A DNA stretch of 64,000 nt, taken from contig CAMAMB010000005.1 in NCBI GenBank assembly GCA_945836755.1, positions 1 to 64,000 of the forward strand. The letters are read 5' to 3'. The translations under genes and the position numbers were made by a program. Origin of the DNA: an uncultured Bacteroidales bacterium (GTDB lineage: Bacteria > Bacteroidota > Bacteroidia > Bacteroidales > Bacteroidaceae). Within the stretch, counting starts at the first letter, position 1; each line of letters begins with the position of its first letter. The notes beneath the pieces were generated by a model. It ran no database searches. It saw nothing but the letters and a program-made list of their open reading frames with translations, and was not told the origin of the DNA. Positions 48,881-58,230 of the stretch are shown piece by piece.

Positions 48881-50365
48881 TCAGAAACGCGTGTAGATGA
48901 AGGCATTGTTGGTGGCGCCCACGAGAAGGGCCACGCTCAGTAGCAGGAGGACGATGCTGGTAAGGGTGCGAGTGACTACAACCAAGGTTTGACGTAAGGG
49001 AGTCTCGTGAGGCAGCCACACGGCCAGTAGCCGGCCGCAGGTGTCGTACACGGGCATGGAAAAGAGAATGGCGGTGGCCCATAGCCAGAAGTGGGAGAAG
49101 AAGGCGCTCTCTACCGTGAAGTCATGGAGGATGGAGGCATGGCCTATGAGCACGTGGAAGAAGCTGCCCATACGCCCAAAGTCGTCAAAGTAGAAAATGC
49201 CCCAGCCCACTACGATGAGAAGCAGGCTGTAGACATGGAGCAGCAGGCGGGGAAGACGGTCGTGCACCCGTAGCAGGGTATACTTCTCGACCATGACGAT
49301 GAGCCCAAAGTACAGGCCCCAGACTATGAAGTTCCAGCTGGCGCCATGCCACATGCCGGTGAGGAACCACACGATGAGAATGTTCAGCGCCTGGTGGCGA
49401 CGGTTGCCGCCGAGCGGAATGTACACATAGTCGCGGAAGAAGCTTCCGAGTGAGATATGCCAGCGCCGCCAGAACTCTGTGATGCTGCGACAGCAGTAGG
49501 GGTGGCGGAAGTTTTCGGCGAAGTGGAAGCCAAGGCAGCGCCCCAGTCCGATGGCCATATCGCTGTAGCCCGAGAAGTCAAAGAATATCTGGAAAGTGAA
49601 GGCCACGATACCTATCCAGGCACCGGTGGTGCTCAGCTCTGCCAGGTTGCCATCCAGAAAATCGCCCGCAATCTCTGAGAATTGGTTGGCCAGGATGACC
49701 TTCTTGCCTAAGCCTATCAGGAAGCGGTAGATGCCTTCGCTCAAATCGTCTGCCGTCACGTGGCGACGGCTTATCTCCTTAGCTACAAGGTCGTAGCGCA
49801 CAATGGGACCGGCGATGAGCTGTGGGAACATGGAGATGTAGAGTAGCAGGTTGACGAAGCGCCGCTGAGCGGGAGCTTGGCCGCGGTAGATGTCGATGAG
49901 GTAAGAGATGGACTGGAAGGTGTAGAAGCTGATGCCGATGGGGAGGGCAATCTGTGGATCGCGGAGGGGAAGCCCCATTGCCTGAAGTGTGGAGGCAAAG
50001 AGGCCGGCGTATTTGAAGGTGGCCAGAATGGCCAGGTTGCAGCCCAGACCTACGATGAGTGCCGTCCGGCGTCTCTTATGGCTGGCCGTGATGCCAAGGC
50101 CGGCCAGGTAGTTGACCGTCACGCTAAGGAGCAGCAACAGCACATAGATGGGTTCGCCCCATGCGTAGAACAGGAGGGAGAACACCACCAGCACGGCATT
50201 GCGCCAGGTGGTGGAACACCCGCCGCCGGCCCTGCCTTCATCGGCGGGCAGAGATGGCGCCCTGCCTCGCATCAACTGCCGCTTGTCGAGGACATAGGCC
50301 ACCAGATAGCAGCTGAAGAAGGTGGGTAGGTAGACAAAGAGGAAAAAGAGGTCGGAGAAAACCAA
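48881..50365 (-). CDS. MBOAT family O-acyltransferase (AlgI-like)
   Basis: GISFYTFQSISYLIDIYRG, FREPYCC-like NFRHPYCCRSITEFWRRWHISLGSFFRDYVYIPLGGNR, TGMWHGASWNFIVWG. Confidence 0.93.
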   Translation of the reverse strand: MVFSDLFFLFVYLPTFFSCYLVAYVLDKRQLMRGRAPSLPADEGRAGGGCSTTWRNAVLVVFSLLFYAWGEPIYVLLLLLSVTVNYLAGLGITASHKRRRTALIVGLGCNLAILATFKYAGLFASTLQAMGLPLRDPQIALPIGISFYTFQSISYLIDIYRGQAPAQRRFVNLLLYISMFPQLIAGPIVRYDLVAKEISRRHVTADDLSEGIYRFLIGLGKKVILANQFSEIAGDFLDGNLAELSTTGAWIGIVAFTFQIFFDFSGYSDMAIGLGRCLGFHFAENFRHPYCCRSITEFWRRWHISLGSFFRDYVYIPLGGNRRHQALNILIVWFLTGMWHGASWNFIVWGLYFGLIVMVEKYTLLRVHDRLPRLLLHVYSLLLIVVGWGIFYFDDFGRMGSFFHVLIGHASILHDFTVESAFFSHFWLWATAILFSMPVYDTCGRLLAVWLPHETPLRQTLVVVTRTLTSIVLLLLSVALLVGATNNAFIYTRF

Positions 50366-50400
50366 GGCTTATGGAGTGTATATGGTGATGTATGTGAAAG

Positions 50401-51207
50401 TTATAGGAGGGGTTGCACGCGGCGGGCAATGAGCCGGCCTATCTTGCGGGCAGCGGCGGCGTTCATGTGTGTGCCGTCGGTGGTGTAGGTGAGGCGGTGT
50501 CTCTCAGTGTCGTAGCGGATGCAGCCTTCGAGGTCTTGGCGTATGACAGGTATGTGTAGCAGGTGGCCACACTTCTCGATGCAGTTGGCAGCTCGTTCAA
50601 TGGCCGCTTTGCCGGCGTGGAGAGAGGGGAGGGGAGTGAGTAAGACGATGTGGGCCGCAGGGAACTTACGTTGTAAGAAGAGGCAGTCGTAGCGCACGGC
50701 CTCGGCCAGGCTGCTGAGTTGTCCAAGGCCCTTCTGCATCACCTCGTCAGTGGGTGACTGGAACGCGAGCTTGGCTTCGAGGTCTAAGCAGCCCTTGCGC
50801 TGCTTCTGATGAAACCATGCGTCGTTGGTGCCGGCGGCTATGAGTATGAGCGTAGGCTCTGCGGTACGGCCGGTCTGCACATCGGCTATCAACCGAAGGC
50901 ACTGGTTATAGATGACATTACACGGCGTAATGACCTCCGTATATTCCTCCACATTGGCGGTGGTGGCGGTGGTGTGTGTCCATGTGGCTCCGCTGCGTGC
51001 GTAGCTGCGGCAGGAGGCAGGGCGCAAGGCTTGGTTGAAATGGAAGGTCCAGCCCTCGGGCTGCTGGCATTCGTCGCCTCCAAGCCATGTGTTGGAGTCG
51101 CCGAGAATGGCTATATGTAGCGTGTCGATTGGCTGTTGTGCGCGGGCGGTGAGGGCTGTCAGCCCCGAGAGCACAAGTACAAGGAGACGTAAGAGGGTGA
51201 GTGTCAT
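50401..51207 (-). CDS. SGNH/GDSL hydrolase family protein
   Basis: Signal peptide, HIAILGDSNTW, LILIAAGTNDAW, YTTDGTHMNAAAARKIG; start M at 51207. Confidence 0.85.
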   Translation of the reverse strand: MTLTLLRLLVLVLSGLTALTARAQQPIDTLHIAILGDSNTWLGGDECQQPEGWTFHFNQALRPASCRSYARSGATWTHTTATTANVEEYTEVITPCNVIYNQCLRLIADVQTGRTAEPTLILIAAGTNDAWFHQKQRKGCLDLEAKLAFQSPTDEVMQKGLGQLSSLAEAVRYDCLFLQRKFPAAHIVLLTPLPSLHAGKAAIERAANCIEKCGHLLHIPVIRQDLEGCIRYDTERHRLTYTTDGTHMNAAAARKIGRLIARRVQPLL

Positions 51208-51263
51208 GCTGAGCCGGTGGGGTAATTGGTGGATCTGGTAGCCATAGGTGGAGGCACCGGGTG

Positions 51264-53351
51264 TTATTTCTTGAAGGGCTTGCGCCAGTCGCAGCCTTCC
51301 TTCCAGCGCGAACATCCATAGGCGGTGTTTCCCTTGATGACCTTGCCTTGGCCGCATTGTGGGCAAGGGCTTCCTGCCCGGATAATCTTGCGGGTAGCCT
51401 TTTTGGCCGGCGTCTCAGCTTTGGCCTCATTGGCTGCCCTCCGCGCTGAGGTTGAGGCCGAAAGGGACGGGTCGGGCTGTGCGGCTATGTGGCGGTTGGA
51501 GTTGTCGCGCAGCACCTGCATCACCAGCTCCTGCACCATGTTCTTCAGTTCATCCACAAACTGCGAGGCACTGTATGCCTTGTGCTCAATCTGCCGCAGC
51601 TTCTTTTCCCATCGTCCTGTGAGCTCAGCGCTTTTGAGCAGTTCTTCGTGGATGAGGCCTATGAGTTCAGTGCCTGTGGGGGTAGGCGCTATGGCTTTGC
51701 GGCGACGCACAATGTAGCGGCGGCGGAAGAGGGTCTCTATGATGGCGGCGCGGGTGGAGGGGCGGCCTATGCCGTTTTCTTTAAGGGCGTCGCGCAGTTC
51801 GTCGTCCTCTACGAGGCGTCCCGCTGTTTCCATGGCTCGCAGCAGGGTTGCCTCGGTGTAAGGCTTGGGCGGCAGAGTGGTCTTGCGGGTAAGGTCCGGG
51901 TAGTGAGCTCCTTGCTCACCCTTGACGAAGGTGGGCAGGGTGCGTTCCACGTCTTCCCCTTTGCTCTCTCCGTCAGCCGGCTCGGTGAGTTCCTCGGCAG
52001 TCGAGGCCACCTTGGCCGCTGTGGCGGGAACGGCTCGCCATCCTTCTTCCAGAATTTGCTTCCCGGTAGCCTTGAAGGGCAGCCCGGCCGTCTCGCCCAG
52101 TACAGTGGTGGTGGCATATTTACAGTCGGGGTAGAAAGCCATGATGAAACGGCGGGCCACGAGGTCGTAGACGTTGCGTTCCATGTCGCTGAGGGCCTGT
52201 GGGGCGACCCCGGTGGGGATGATGGCATGGTGGTCGGTCACCTTGCCGGAGTCGAACACCTTCCGGCTCTTGCGCAGGGGTGTGCCACGCAGGGGGATCA
52301 GAAGGTCGCCGTAGTGGGAGTTAATGCCGTTCAGTATTCCTTTACATTTAGGGTAGATGTCGTCGGAGAGATAGGTGGTGTCTACGCGGGGATATGTTGT
52401 CACCTTCTTTTCATAGAGGGCCTGGATGAGGGAGAGTGTCTGCTCGGCCGTGTAGGAGAACTTGCGGTTGCACTCCACTTGCAGCGAGGTGAGGTCGAAG
52501 AGGCGTGGCGGAGCCTCTGTGCCCTTCTTCTTCTCAATGCCTGTCACCGTGAACTCCTTCCCGCGTATCCGTTCGAGGGCTTCACGGCCCTCCTCCTCGG
52601 TGGTGAAGCCGCGACGCGGGCCTTCAGCCTCATCGTCATTGTCTTCAAGCACCACATTGAAGGGCACCTCGCGATACTTGGTGGTAAGCACCCAGTAGGG
52701 CTTTGGTTGGAAGTGGTCTATCTCTTCCTGCCGTCGCACGATGAGTGCCAGTGTGGGGGTCTGGACACGTCCTATGCTGAGCGGTGGACAGCCCGGTGCA
52801 CGTTGCGACCCATACTTCAGGGTGTAGAGACGTGTGGCGTTCATGCCGAGTATCCAGTCGCCGATGGCACGACAAAGCCCTGCTTCGTAGAGCGGCTGAT
52901 AGTCAGTCTGTGGCTTGAGACCTTGGAAACCTTCACGGATGCTCTCTTCCGTCAGCGACGAAATCCACAGACGCTCCACGGGACACTTGGCCCCGGCCAT
53001 CTGCATGACCCATCGCTGTATCAGTTCTCCCTCCTGGCCGGCATCGCCGCAGTTGACAATGCGCTCGGCCTGTTCCATAAGCCGTTTGATAATGGCAAAC
53101 TGTGCCTTGACACCCTTGTCGTCTTTCAGTCGAATGCCAAAGCGCTGCGGGATGAGGGGCAGAGACGAGAGGGCCCACCGGTGCCATGCCGGTGTATAGT
53201 CCTCGGGGTATTTCAGTTCACACAGGTGACCAAAGGTCCACGTGACCTGATAGCCGTTTCCCTGCCAGTAGCCTTGATGGCGCTCGGTGGCACCAAGTAC
53301 TTTGGCTATGTCTTGTGCCACACTGGGCTTTTCTGCAATGCAAACTATCAC
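51264..53351 (-). CDS. topB: DNA topoisomerase III
   Basis: IVCIAEKPSVAQDIAKVLGA, YPRVDTTYLSDD, GRPSTRAAIIETLFRRRYI, C-terminal zinc ribbon CPQCGQGKVIKGNTAYGCSRWKEGC. Confidence 0.94.
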   Translation of the reverse strand: MIVCIAEKPSVAQDIAKVLGATERHQGYWQGNGYQVTWTFGHLCELKYPEDYTPAWHRWALSSLPLIPQRFGIRLKDDKGVKAQFAIIKRLMEQAERIVNCGDAGQEGELIQRWVMQMAGAKCPVERLWISSLTEESIREGFQGLKPQTDYQPLYEAGLCRAIGDWILGMNATRLYTLKYGSQRAPGCPPLSIGRVQTPTLALIVRRQEEIDHFQPKPYWVLTTKYREVPFNVVLEDNDDEAEGPRRGFTTEEEGREALERIRGKEFTVTGIEKKKGTEAPPRLFDLTSLQVECNRKFSYTAEQTLSLIQALYEKKVTTYPRVDTTYLSDDIYPKCKGILNGINSHYGDLLIPLRGTPLRKSRKVFDSGKVTDHHAIIPTGVAPQALSDMERNVYDLVARRFIMAFYPDCKYATTTVLGETAGLPFKATGKQILEEGWRAVPATAAKVASTAEELTEPADGESKGEDVERTLPTFVKGEQGAHYPDLTRKTTLPPKPYTEATLLRAMETAGRLVEDDELRDALKENGIGRPSTRAAIIETLFRRRYIVRRRKAIAPTPTGTELIGLIHEELLKSAELTGRWEKKLRQIEHKAYSASQFVDELKNMVQELVMQVLRDNSNRHIAAQPDPSLSASTSARRAANEAKAETPAKKATRKIIRAGSPCPQCGQGKVIKGNTAYGCSRWKEGCDWRKPFKK

Positions 53352-54166
53352 GTCGTAAGAGATTGAGAAGTGGGGATGGGGTGGGGTGTAGAGGGGGTAG
53401 AGACGGTTCTATCGGGGCGTGCCGTGAGCCGGAAGAAGTGGTTGATGGCAGCGACCCGCTCCGTCGCATCGTGGGGTGCGATCTCGATGGCCGTAGGCTT
53501 CAGGAGCCAGAGCTCGTCGGCGTAGTCGACAGCCATGTCCACCTCGTGGGTGGAGACGAGTATGGCCTTTTGCCCTTCGTGGGCCAGGTCGCGGAGTGTT
53601 TGAAAGAGCCGGAGCTTTGAGGGGTAGTCGAGAAAGGCTGAAGGCTCGTCTAAGAGTATGATGGGCGTCTGCTGGGCCAAAGCCTTGGCTATGAACACAC
53701 GTTGCCTTTCACCGTCGCTGAGCTGATTGATAGGCCGTGCGGCCAGATGGGTGATGTCGCAGCGTCTGAGTGCCTCGTCTACGATGGTCTGTTCACTCTT
53801 CCGCTCAGCGCCATCTTGTCTCAAGGTCTGCCACCACGCTCCTTCGTAGGGAAGCCTCCCAAGCTCCACCACTTCTTTGACGGTCAATGTCTCATGCACG
53901 CCGCGGTGAGTGAGCACGATGCTCAGCCTGCGGGCTAGTTCCCGGACGCTGATGTCACTGAGGTCTTGTCCGTCTATATTCACTGTCCCTCCGAGGGCCG
54001 GCTGCAAACCGGCCAGTGTGCGCAGCAAGGTGCTCTTTCCCACACCATTTGTGCCCAGCAGGGCCGTGAGCCGTCCCTGTGGCAGCGTGGCAGTGAGACC
54101 GGTACCCACGAGGTGGTTCTTCAAGCGCTGGCGATAGCCTGTGGCGAGATGGCTGATGGCGAGCAT
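53348..54166 (-). CDS. ABC transporter ATP-binding protein (Fe-siderophore/heme FecE-like)
   Basis: LLGTNGVGKSTLLRTLAGL, LSDGERQRVFIAKALAQ, IILLDEPSAFLD. Confidence 0.9.
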   Translation of the reverse strand: MLAISHLATGYRQRLKNHLVGTGLTATLPQGRLTALLGTNGVGKSTLLRTLAGLQPALGGTVNIDGQDLSDISVRELARRLSIVLTHRGVHETLTVKEVVELGRLPYEGAWWQTLRQDGAERKSEQTIVDEALRRCDITHLAARPINQLSDGERQRVFIAKALAQQTPIILLDEPSAFLDYPSKLRLFQTLRDLAHEGQKAILVSTHEVDMAVDYADELWLLKPTAIEIAPHDATERVAAINHFFRLTARPDRTVSTPSTPHPIPTSQSLTT

Positions 54167-54458
54167 GGCGGTGTCGGTATTATCTATGGTATGGTGTGGG
54201 AGGGAATATGATATAGTGTAGGGGGAGGGGATAGCCCGCGCCCTTTGTCTCAGTGTGGTAAGGCAAGTGTGCGACTTGCAAAGTTAGCTCAATTTGTACA
54301 ACTACTCCCAGCCATCCCTTCCTTTATTTGTGTCATCTCGCAAGTCGCGGCGAAGGTTTCAGTCTCCACTCCCGCCGTCGGTCTTCAGCGATGTCAGTTT
54401 CTCGGTGAAAGCGGCAGGTGATTGCCTCTTCCGGCCGGGCGGGGAGAGGGCAGCAAAA

Positions 54459-54489
54459 CGAGGGTGTGTCACAACCGGACACACCCTCG
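54459..54489 (-). terminator. Terminator downstream of rpmA
   Basis: CGAGGGTGTGTC-ACAACCG-GACACACCCTCG; minus strand continues TTTTGC. Confidence 0.8.
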
Positions 54490-54522
54490 CTCGTAAATGG
54501 GGTTAGTTACTATACTTTAGGG

Positions 54523-54786
54523 TTAAGCTTCTGCAAACGGAGTAACGGATACCACGCTGCGGTCGCGCTGACCACGATGGAATTCTACCGTACCGTCGAC
54601 AAGTGCAAAGAGCGTGTGGTCCTTGCCCATGCCTACGTTCTTACCGGGGTAGTGTACCGTACCGCGCTGACGCACGAGGATGTTGCCTGCAATGCAGGAC
54701 TGGCCACCCCAAATCTTAACGCCTAATCTCTTGGATGCCGACTCACGGCCGTTCTTGGAACTACCAACACCTTTTTTATGTGCCAT
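54523..54786 (-). CDS. rpmA: 50S ribosomal protein L27
   Basis: [29 protein letters not shown]. Confidence 0.97.
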   Translation of the reverse strand: MAHKKGVGSSKNGRESASKRLGVKIWGGQSCIAGNILVRQRGTVHYPGKNVGMGKDHTLFALVDGTVEFHRGQRDRSVVSVTPFAEA

Positions 54787-54812
54787 TGTTGTGTGTGTTA
54801 AAAGATTAAGGA

Positions 54813-55130
54813 TTAAGCAATTACTTGTTTGATGGAAACCTGAGTGTACTGGTGACGATAACCATTGAGCTTGCGATAGCCCTTGCGGCGCTTCTTGTGG
54901 AAGACAAGCACCTTGTCGCCCTTCACGAGGGGAGCTACTACTTCGCAGACAACCTTTGCGCCTTCTACGGTGGGAGCGCCTACGGTGATGGTACCGTCGT
55001 TGTCAATCAGGAGAACGTTCTCAAATTCAACAGTCTTGCCTTCTTCAGCGCCCTTGATGTGGTTGACAAAGAGCTTCTTGCCTTCTTCGGCCTTGAACTG
55101 CTGACCGTTAATTTCTACAATAGCGTACAT
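54813..55130 (-). CDS. rplU: 50S ribosomal protein L21
   Basis: [24 protein letters not shown]...[21 protein letters not shown]. Confidence 0.97.
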   Translation of the reverse strand: MYAIVEINGQQFKAEEGKKLFVNHIKGAEEGKTVEFENVLLIDNDGTITVGAPTVEGAKVVCEVVAPLVKGDKVLVFHKKRRKGYRKLNGYRHQYTQVSIKQVIA

Positions 55131-55454
55131 TTGATTAAGATATACTATAAACGGATTTTTCCGGGAGGCGGGCTACACTTGTAGCCGCTTGTCCAGCCCC
55201 TTCGGACTCTACAATCGGCTGCAAAAGTACAGCTTTTATTTATGCCGGGCAAATCCTTTGTTCCTTTTTTTGCGTCCCGGCCTCACATTGCTGTGCAGCC
55301 CCGCCTCTCTGTCGCCTCTCTGAGTGTGTCCGAAGCTTCCTTTGCTCTGGTGGAAGCGAGGTCAGTTTTTTTCGTAAAGCAAGGTACGCTACCGGGAGGC
55401 AGAAAAGGCACGCCACCGGGCCGGTCAGGCTCGGCGGCATGGGTGTTGCTTAGA

Positions 55455-55660
55455 TTATAATTCGGCGAGTTGACATTCTCCTGTATGGGTGTTGACGCTT
55501 AGTATATAATGGAATTGAGTGCCATCTTTATCGGTTACATCAACTCGAACTGTCCACACACTTGAAGATTTGTCTTGTACGGAGAATGTGATGCGGGCGT
55601 TTGTGGTGATGGTTTCGGGTAGGTCTGTGGCGTGCTCCATTCCGTTGCAATTGCTTTCTC
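55455..55660 (-). pseudogene. 3' part of small host gene interrupted by the TIR element
   Basis: ATDLPETITTNARITFSVQDKSSSVWTVRVDVTDKDGTQFHYILSVNTHTGECQLAEL; 5' part lies beyond the element at about 58231-58345. Confidence 0.55.
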
Positions 55661-55690
55661 AGTAATTTGTTAGGGTGTTCAAAATAGGCA

Positions 55691-56102
55691 GTTTCACTTC
55701 TGCTGTGTATCGGGACTTGAAGGCTTTGAGGCGTGCATCCACAGCCTTCAGTCCACTGCCAACTTTATCGCTGGCAGTGACATCGCCCAAGGTTACACGG
55801 AGCTCAACACCACACCGCACACTCGAAGAGTGAAGACGGTGTTCTTTGCCATGCGTCACGCTCTTGATGATATGGAAGCACGTCAGGAGTGCATGGATAT
55901 CATGCGTGAGCTGTTCCGTCAGTTTATGTCGGTACTCATACAAGAGAAACCGAGAGTCGAAGAAGAACATATCTACCTCGACCCTCGTATCTCATTCCAA
56001 GAAATAGACCGCCATTTCCTTTCAGGCTGCGCCTGTGCCTTCTTCCAAGTGGCTACGGACGTTTACACCGACCTACGCTACAATCAGGAAGAGTGGGATT
56101 AG
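55691..56102 (+). pseudogene. C-terminal fragment of an unidentified larger protein inside the element
   Basis: Open frame ...GLEGFEACIHSLQSTANFIAGSDIAQGYTELNTTPHTRRVKTVFFAMRHALDDMEARQECMDIMRELFRQFMSVLIQEKPRVEEEHIYLDPRISFQEIDRHFLSGCACAFFQVATDVYTDLRYNQEEWD; no clear start. Confidence 0.5.
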
Positions 56103-56115
56103 AATATGGTGCTTC

Positions 56116-57051
56116 TTATTTAACTGCAGCTGGCATTAAAGAAATTATATCGTTAATTTCATTCTCCCAATGAGGATTCTCTACCATGATCTCTTGAGAA
56201 ACATTATTGAAATCTGTCTGAATTTGCGTTATTCTCATAGACAATGTATCTATTTCATCTTCTATTTTGTTCAACATGTTCGTGTCCTTAGATACTTTAC
56301 TTGGTATCATTTTCTTTGATAGTATTTCATATATGGAACCACCAACTATTAAACCTGTCAAGAGGCTTACACCAATAAATACATTTTCGTTTTGACTGAA
56401 GTTACTTATTATATGATAACAAATTAGGTAAACAATTACAAAAACAAGAAATGTTAAACATCCATTTGTTGTTTTCGTATTCTCTATCTCACTTTTTACT
56501 TTCTTATCATATTCACTATTGATTTTATCTATTTCCTTTTTCTTTTCTGAAATACTTTCTTTTATTTTTGTTAATTCTTCCTCTACTACTGAAGGTTTAT
56601 AACGAGACCATACGGATTTGTTGAAGGTATCTGAAAGTTTGTTTGTAGAAGCATCTTCTATTTGACGTAGAATATTCATGGCATATTCTTTGTCCTGGAT
56701 TTCATCAAGATTATCCATTGCTTCTTTTGAATATGTCAACATTGGTTTAATGAAAAGATTCATCACAAAAGTACGGAAATTTTCATTCTCCTGTTCTGTA
56801 ATTCTCTTTAATGCCAATCCCATATTAAAAATAAGGGATTTATAATATCTTTGCTTTTCTTGTCTTTCAAGTTCTTTAAGTTGATTCCGAAGAATTTTAT
56901 TTGTTGCAGCAGTGTTAGCAGACATTTCCTTCTTTAACTTCGAAATCTCTTCACACTGTGCATATTGAGCAATTAATTGCTGTTTGCTAAATGCACCAAT
57001 TTTTTCAAGAGTATAGGTTTGATATATACTCAGAGCTGTTTTTGTATCCAT
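56116..57051 (-). CDS. Two-TM coiled-coil protein of unknown function (element cargo)
   Basis: Long charged helices (KIKESISEKKKEIDKINSEYDKKVKSEIE), TM LTFLVFVIVYLICYHII and VFIGVSLLTGLIVGGSIYEIL; low GC. Confidence 0.85.
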   Translation of the reverse strand: MDTKTALSIYQTYTLEKIGAFSKQQLIAQYAQCEEISKLKKEMSANTAATNKILRNQLKELERQEKQRYYKSLIFNMGLALKRITEQENENFRTFVMNLFIKPMLTYSKEAMDNLDEIQDKEYAMNILRQIEDASTNKLSDTFNKSVWSRYKPSVVEEELTKIKESISEKKKEIDKINSEYDKKVKSEIENTKTTNGCLTFLVFVIVYLICYHIISNFSQNENVFIGVSLLTGLIVGGSIYEILSKKMIPSKVSKDTNMLNKIEDEIDTLSMRITQIQTDFNNVSQEIMVENPHWENEINDIISLMPAAVK

Positions 57052-57055
57052 TATC

Positions 57056-57727
57056 TTATATTACTATTATCTGTGCATTATGGTCACTCATATTCCTTTC
57101 CCATCCGCCTATCATATAGGCAAAGAGGGGAATATTCGTGAATGTGAAATCAATGAAGAAAGGCATATCATCCTTAAACTGGTGATGATATGTGCAAGAG
57201 GTTTCCTTGCCAAATTCCTCATGGGTGCGCTCGTGGTATTCACTCCGCAACCCAAGTTCGTGCATGTATTCAATACATTGCTCGAAGGTTCCTGTCTGGT
57301 TGCTTACTCCTCCCTGTCCGATGTAGCAGTTGAAGTCACCTGTTATCATCGTTGGCATCTCTTTGATATGCCCAGAGTAAGCCTTCAGACATTCCAACAG
57401 AATTTGGGGATAGGTCTTCTTTATTCCTGGCACTATCGTAGGCCATGCTGCAAGAAGAAGCCATTTGCCATCGACAATCAGAGGAATCATGTACTTATGC
57501 TCGGCGTCAGCCCATGGCGCGACTGAGCATTTTAACGTATTCTTCCAGATAACTCCTAATCCTTTGAAGTCTGTATCACCTGCCCAAGTCATTTCATAGC
57601 CATCGGGCAGGCAGACTTGATCCGGACATGCACATTCTGGCAAGACCATAATGTCCGTGCCTCTCTTCAGGATGGAGTCTATCTTCTCCTGATTGCAACG
57701 ATGGATGTTGTAGGCCAGTATCTTCAT
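57056..57727 (-). CDS. Endonuclease/exonuclease/phosphatase (EEP) family protein (element cargo)
   Basis: LAYNIHR, VLPECA, TGDFNCYIG, MSDHNAQI catalytic motifs retained; 4-nt gap to next gene. Confidence 0.87.
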   Translation of the reverse strand: MKILAYNIHRCNQEKIDSILKRGTDIMVLPECACPDQVCLPDGYEMTWAGDTDFKGLGVIWKNTLKCSVAPWADAEHKYMIPLIVDGKWLLLAAWPTIVPGIKKTYPQILLECLKAYSGHIKEMPTMITGDFNCYIGQGGVSNQTGTFEQCIEYMHELGLRSEYHERTHEEFGKETSCTYHHQFKDDMPFFIDFTFTNIPLFAYMIGGWERNMSDHNAQIIVI

Positions 57728-57757
57728 GTCTGTTGATAAATGCCAATTTCACATCAG

Positions 57758-57765
57758 CAAAGTTA
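57758..57765 (-). promoter_or_regulatory. -7 box TAACTTTG (minus strand) upstream of the EEP cargo gene
   Basis: CAAAGTTA on plus strand, about 30 bp upstream of ATG. Confidence 0.6.
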
Positions 57766-58230
57766 CAAATTTCTTTGCATATTCTCGGCTTGACTAACAA
57801 TCTTATATGATTATTTATCCAAAATCAGCACATTATGCTGTCGTCAGGCAATGAAGGCAGCAGAAACCTGGAATCCACATTCTTGACTATCTAAATCGAG
57901 AAATCTCCTTCATGGATAAGAAAGAGTCGCATAACGCAAGTTCGGATACCATAGGGTCGACATTTGGAGTTACCAAAGCAAGGAAGTCTAATGACAAGCT
58001 GGCTGGAGTTACGCCTATCATACTCATGATGCCGTTGCGTCATTATTTTGCTGATAAATCCAGACGAGTTAATTTCAATTTCAAAGAACGTTTGGAGGAA
58101 GGCAGGCATCGTCGTATTAAAGAATGGACAGATGTAGCCTTTCTCCGAATCTAGGAGTCAAAAGACGTGAAACCATTGGCAAAAAATGCGTAGATTTTTG
58201 ATGCCTATTTTGAACACCCTAGTAATTTGT

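Noticed and set aside
51489-53366. 625-aa plus-strand ORF
   Set aside because: Antisense shadow of topB, which has unambiguous topoisomerase motifs.
55659-55970. 103-aa minus-strand ORF running into the left TIR
   Set aside because: Overlaps a more protein-like plus-strand frame; start and composition unconvincing, so not called as a gene.
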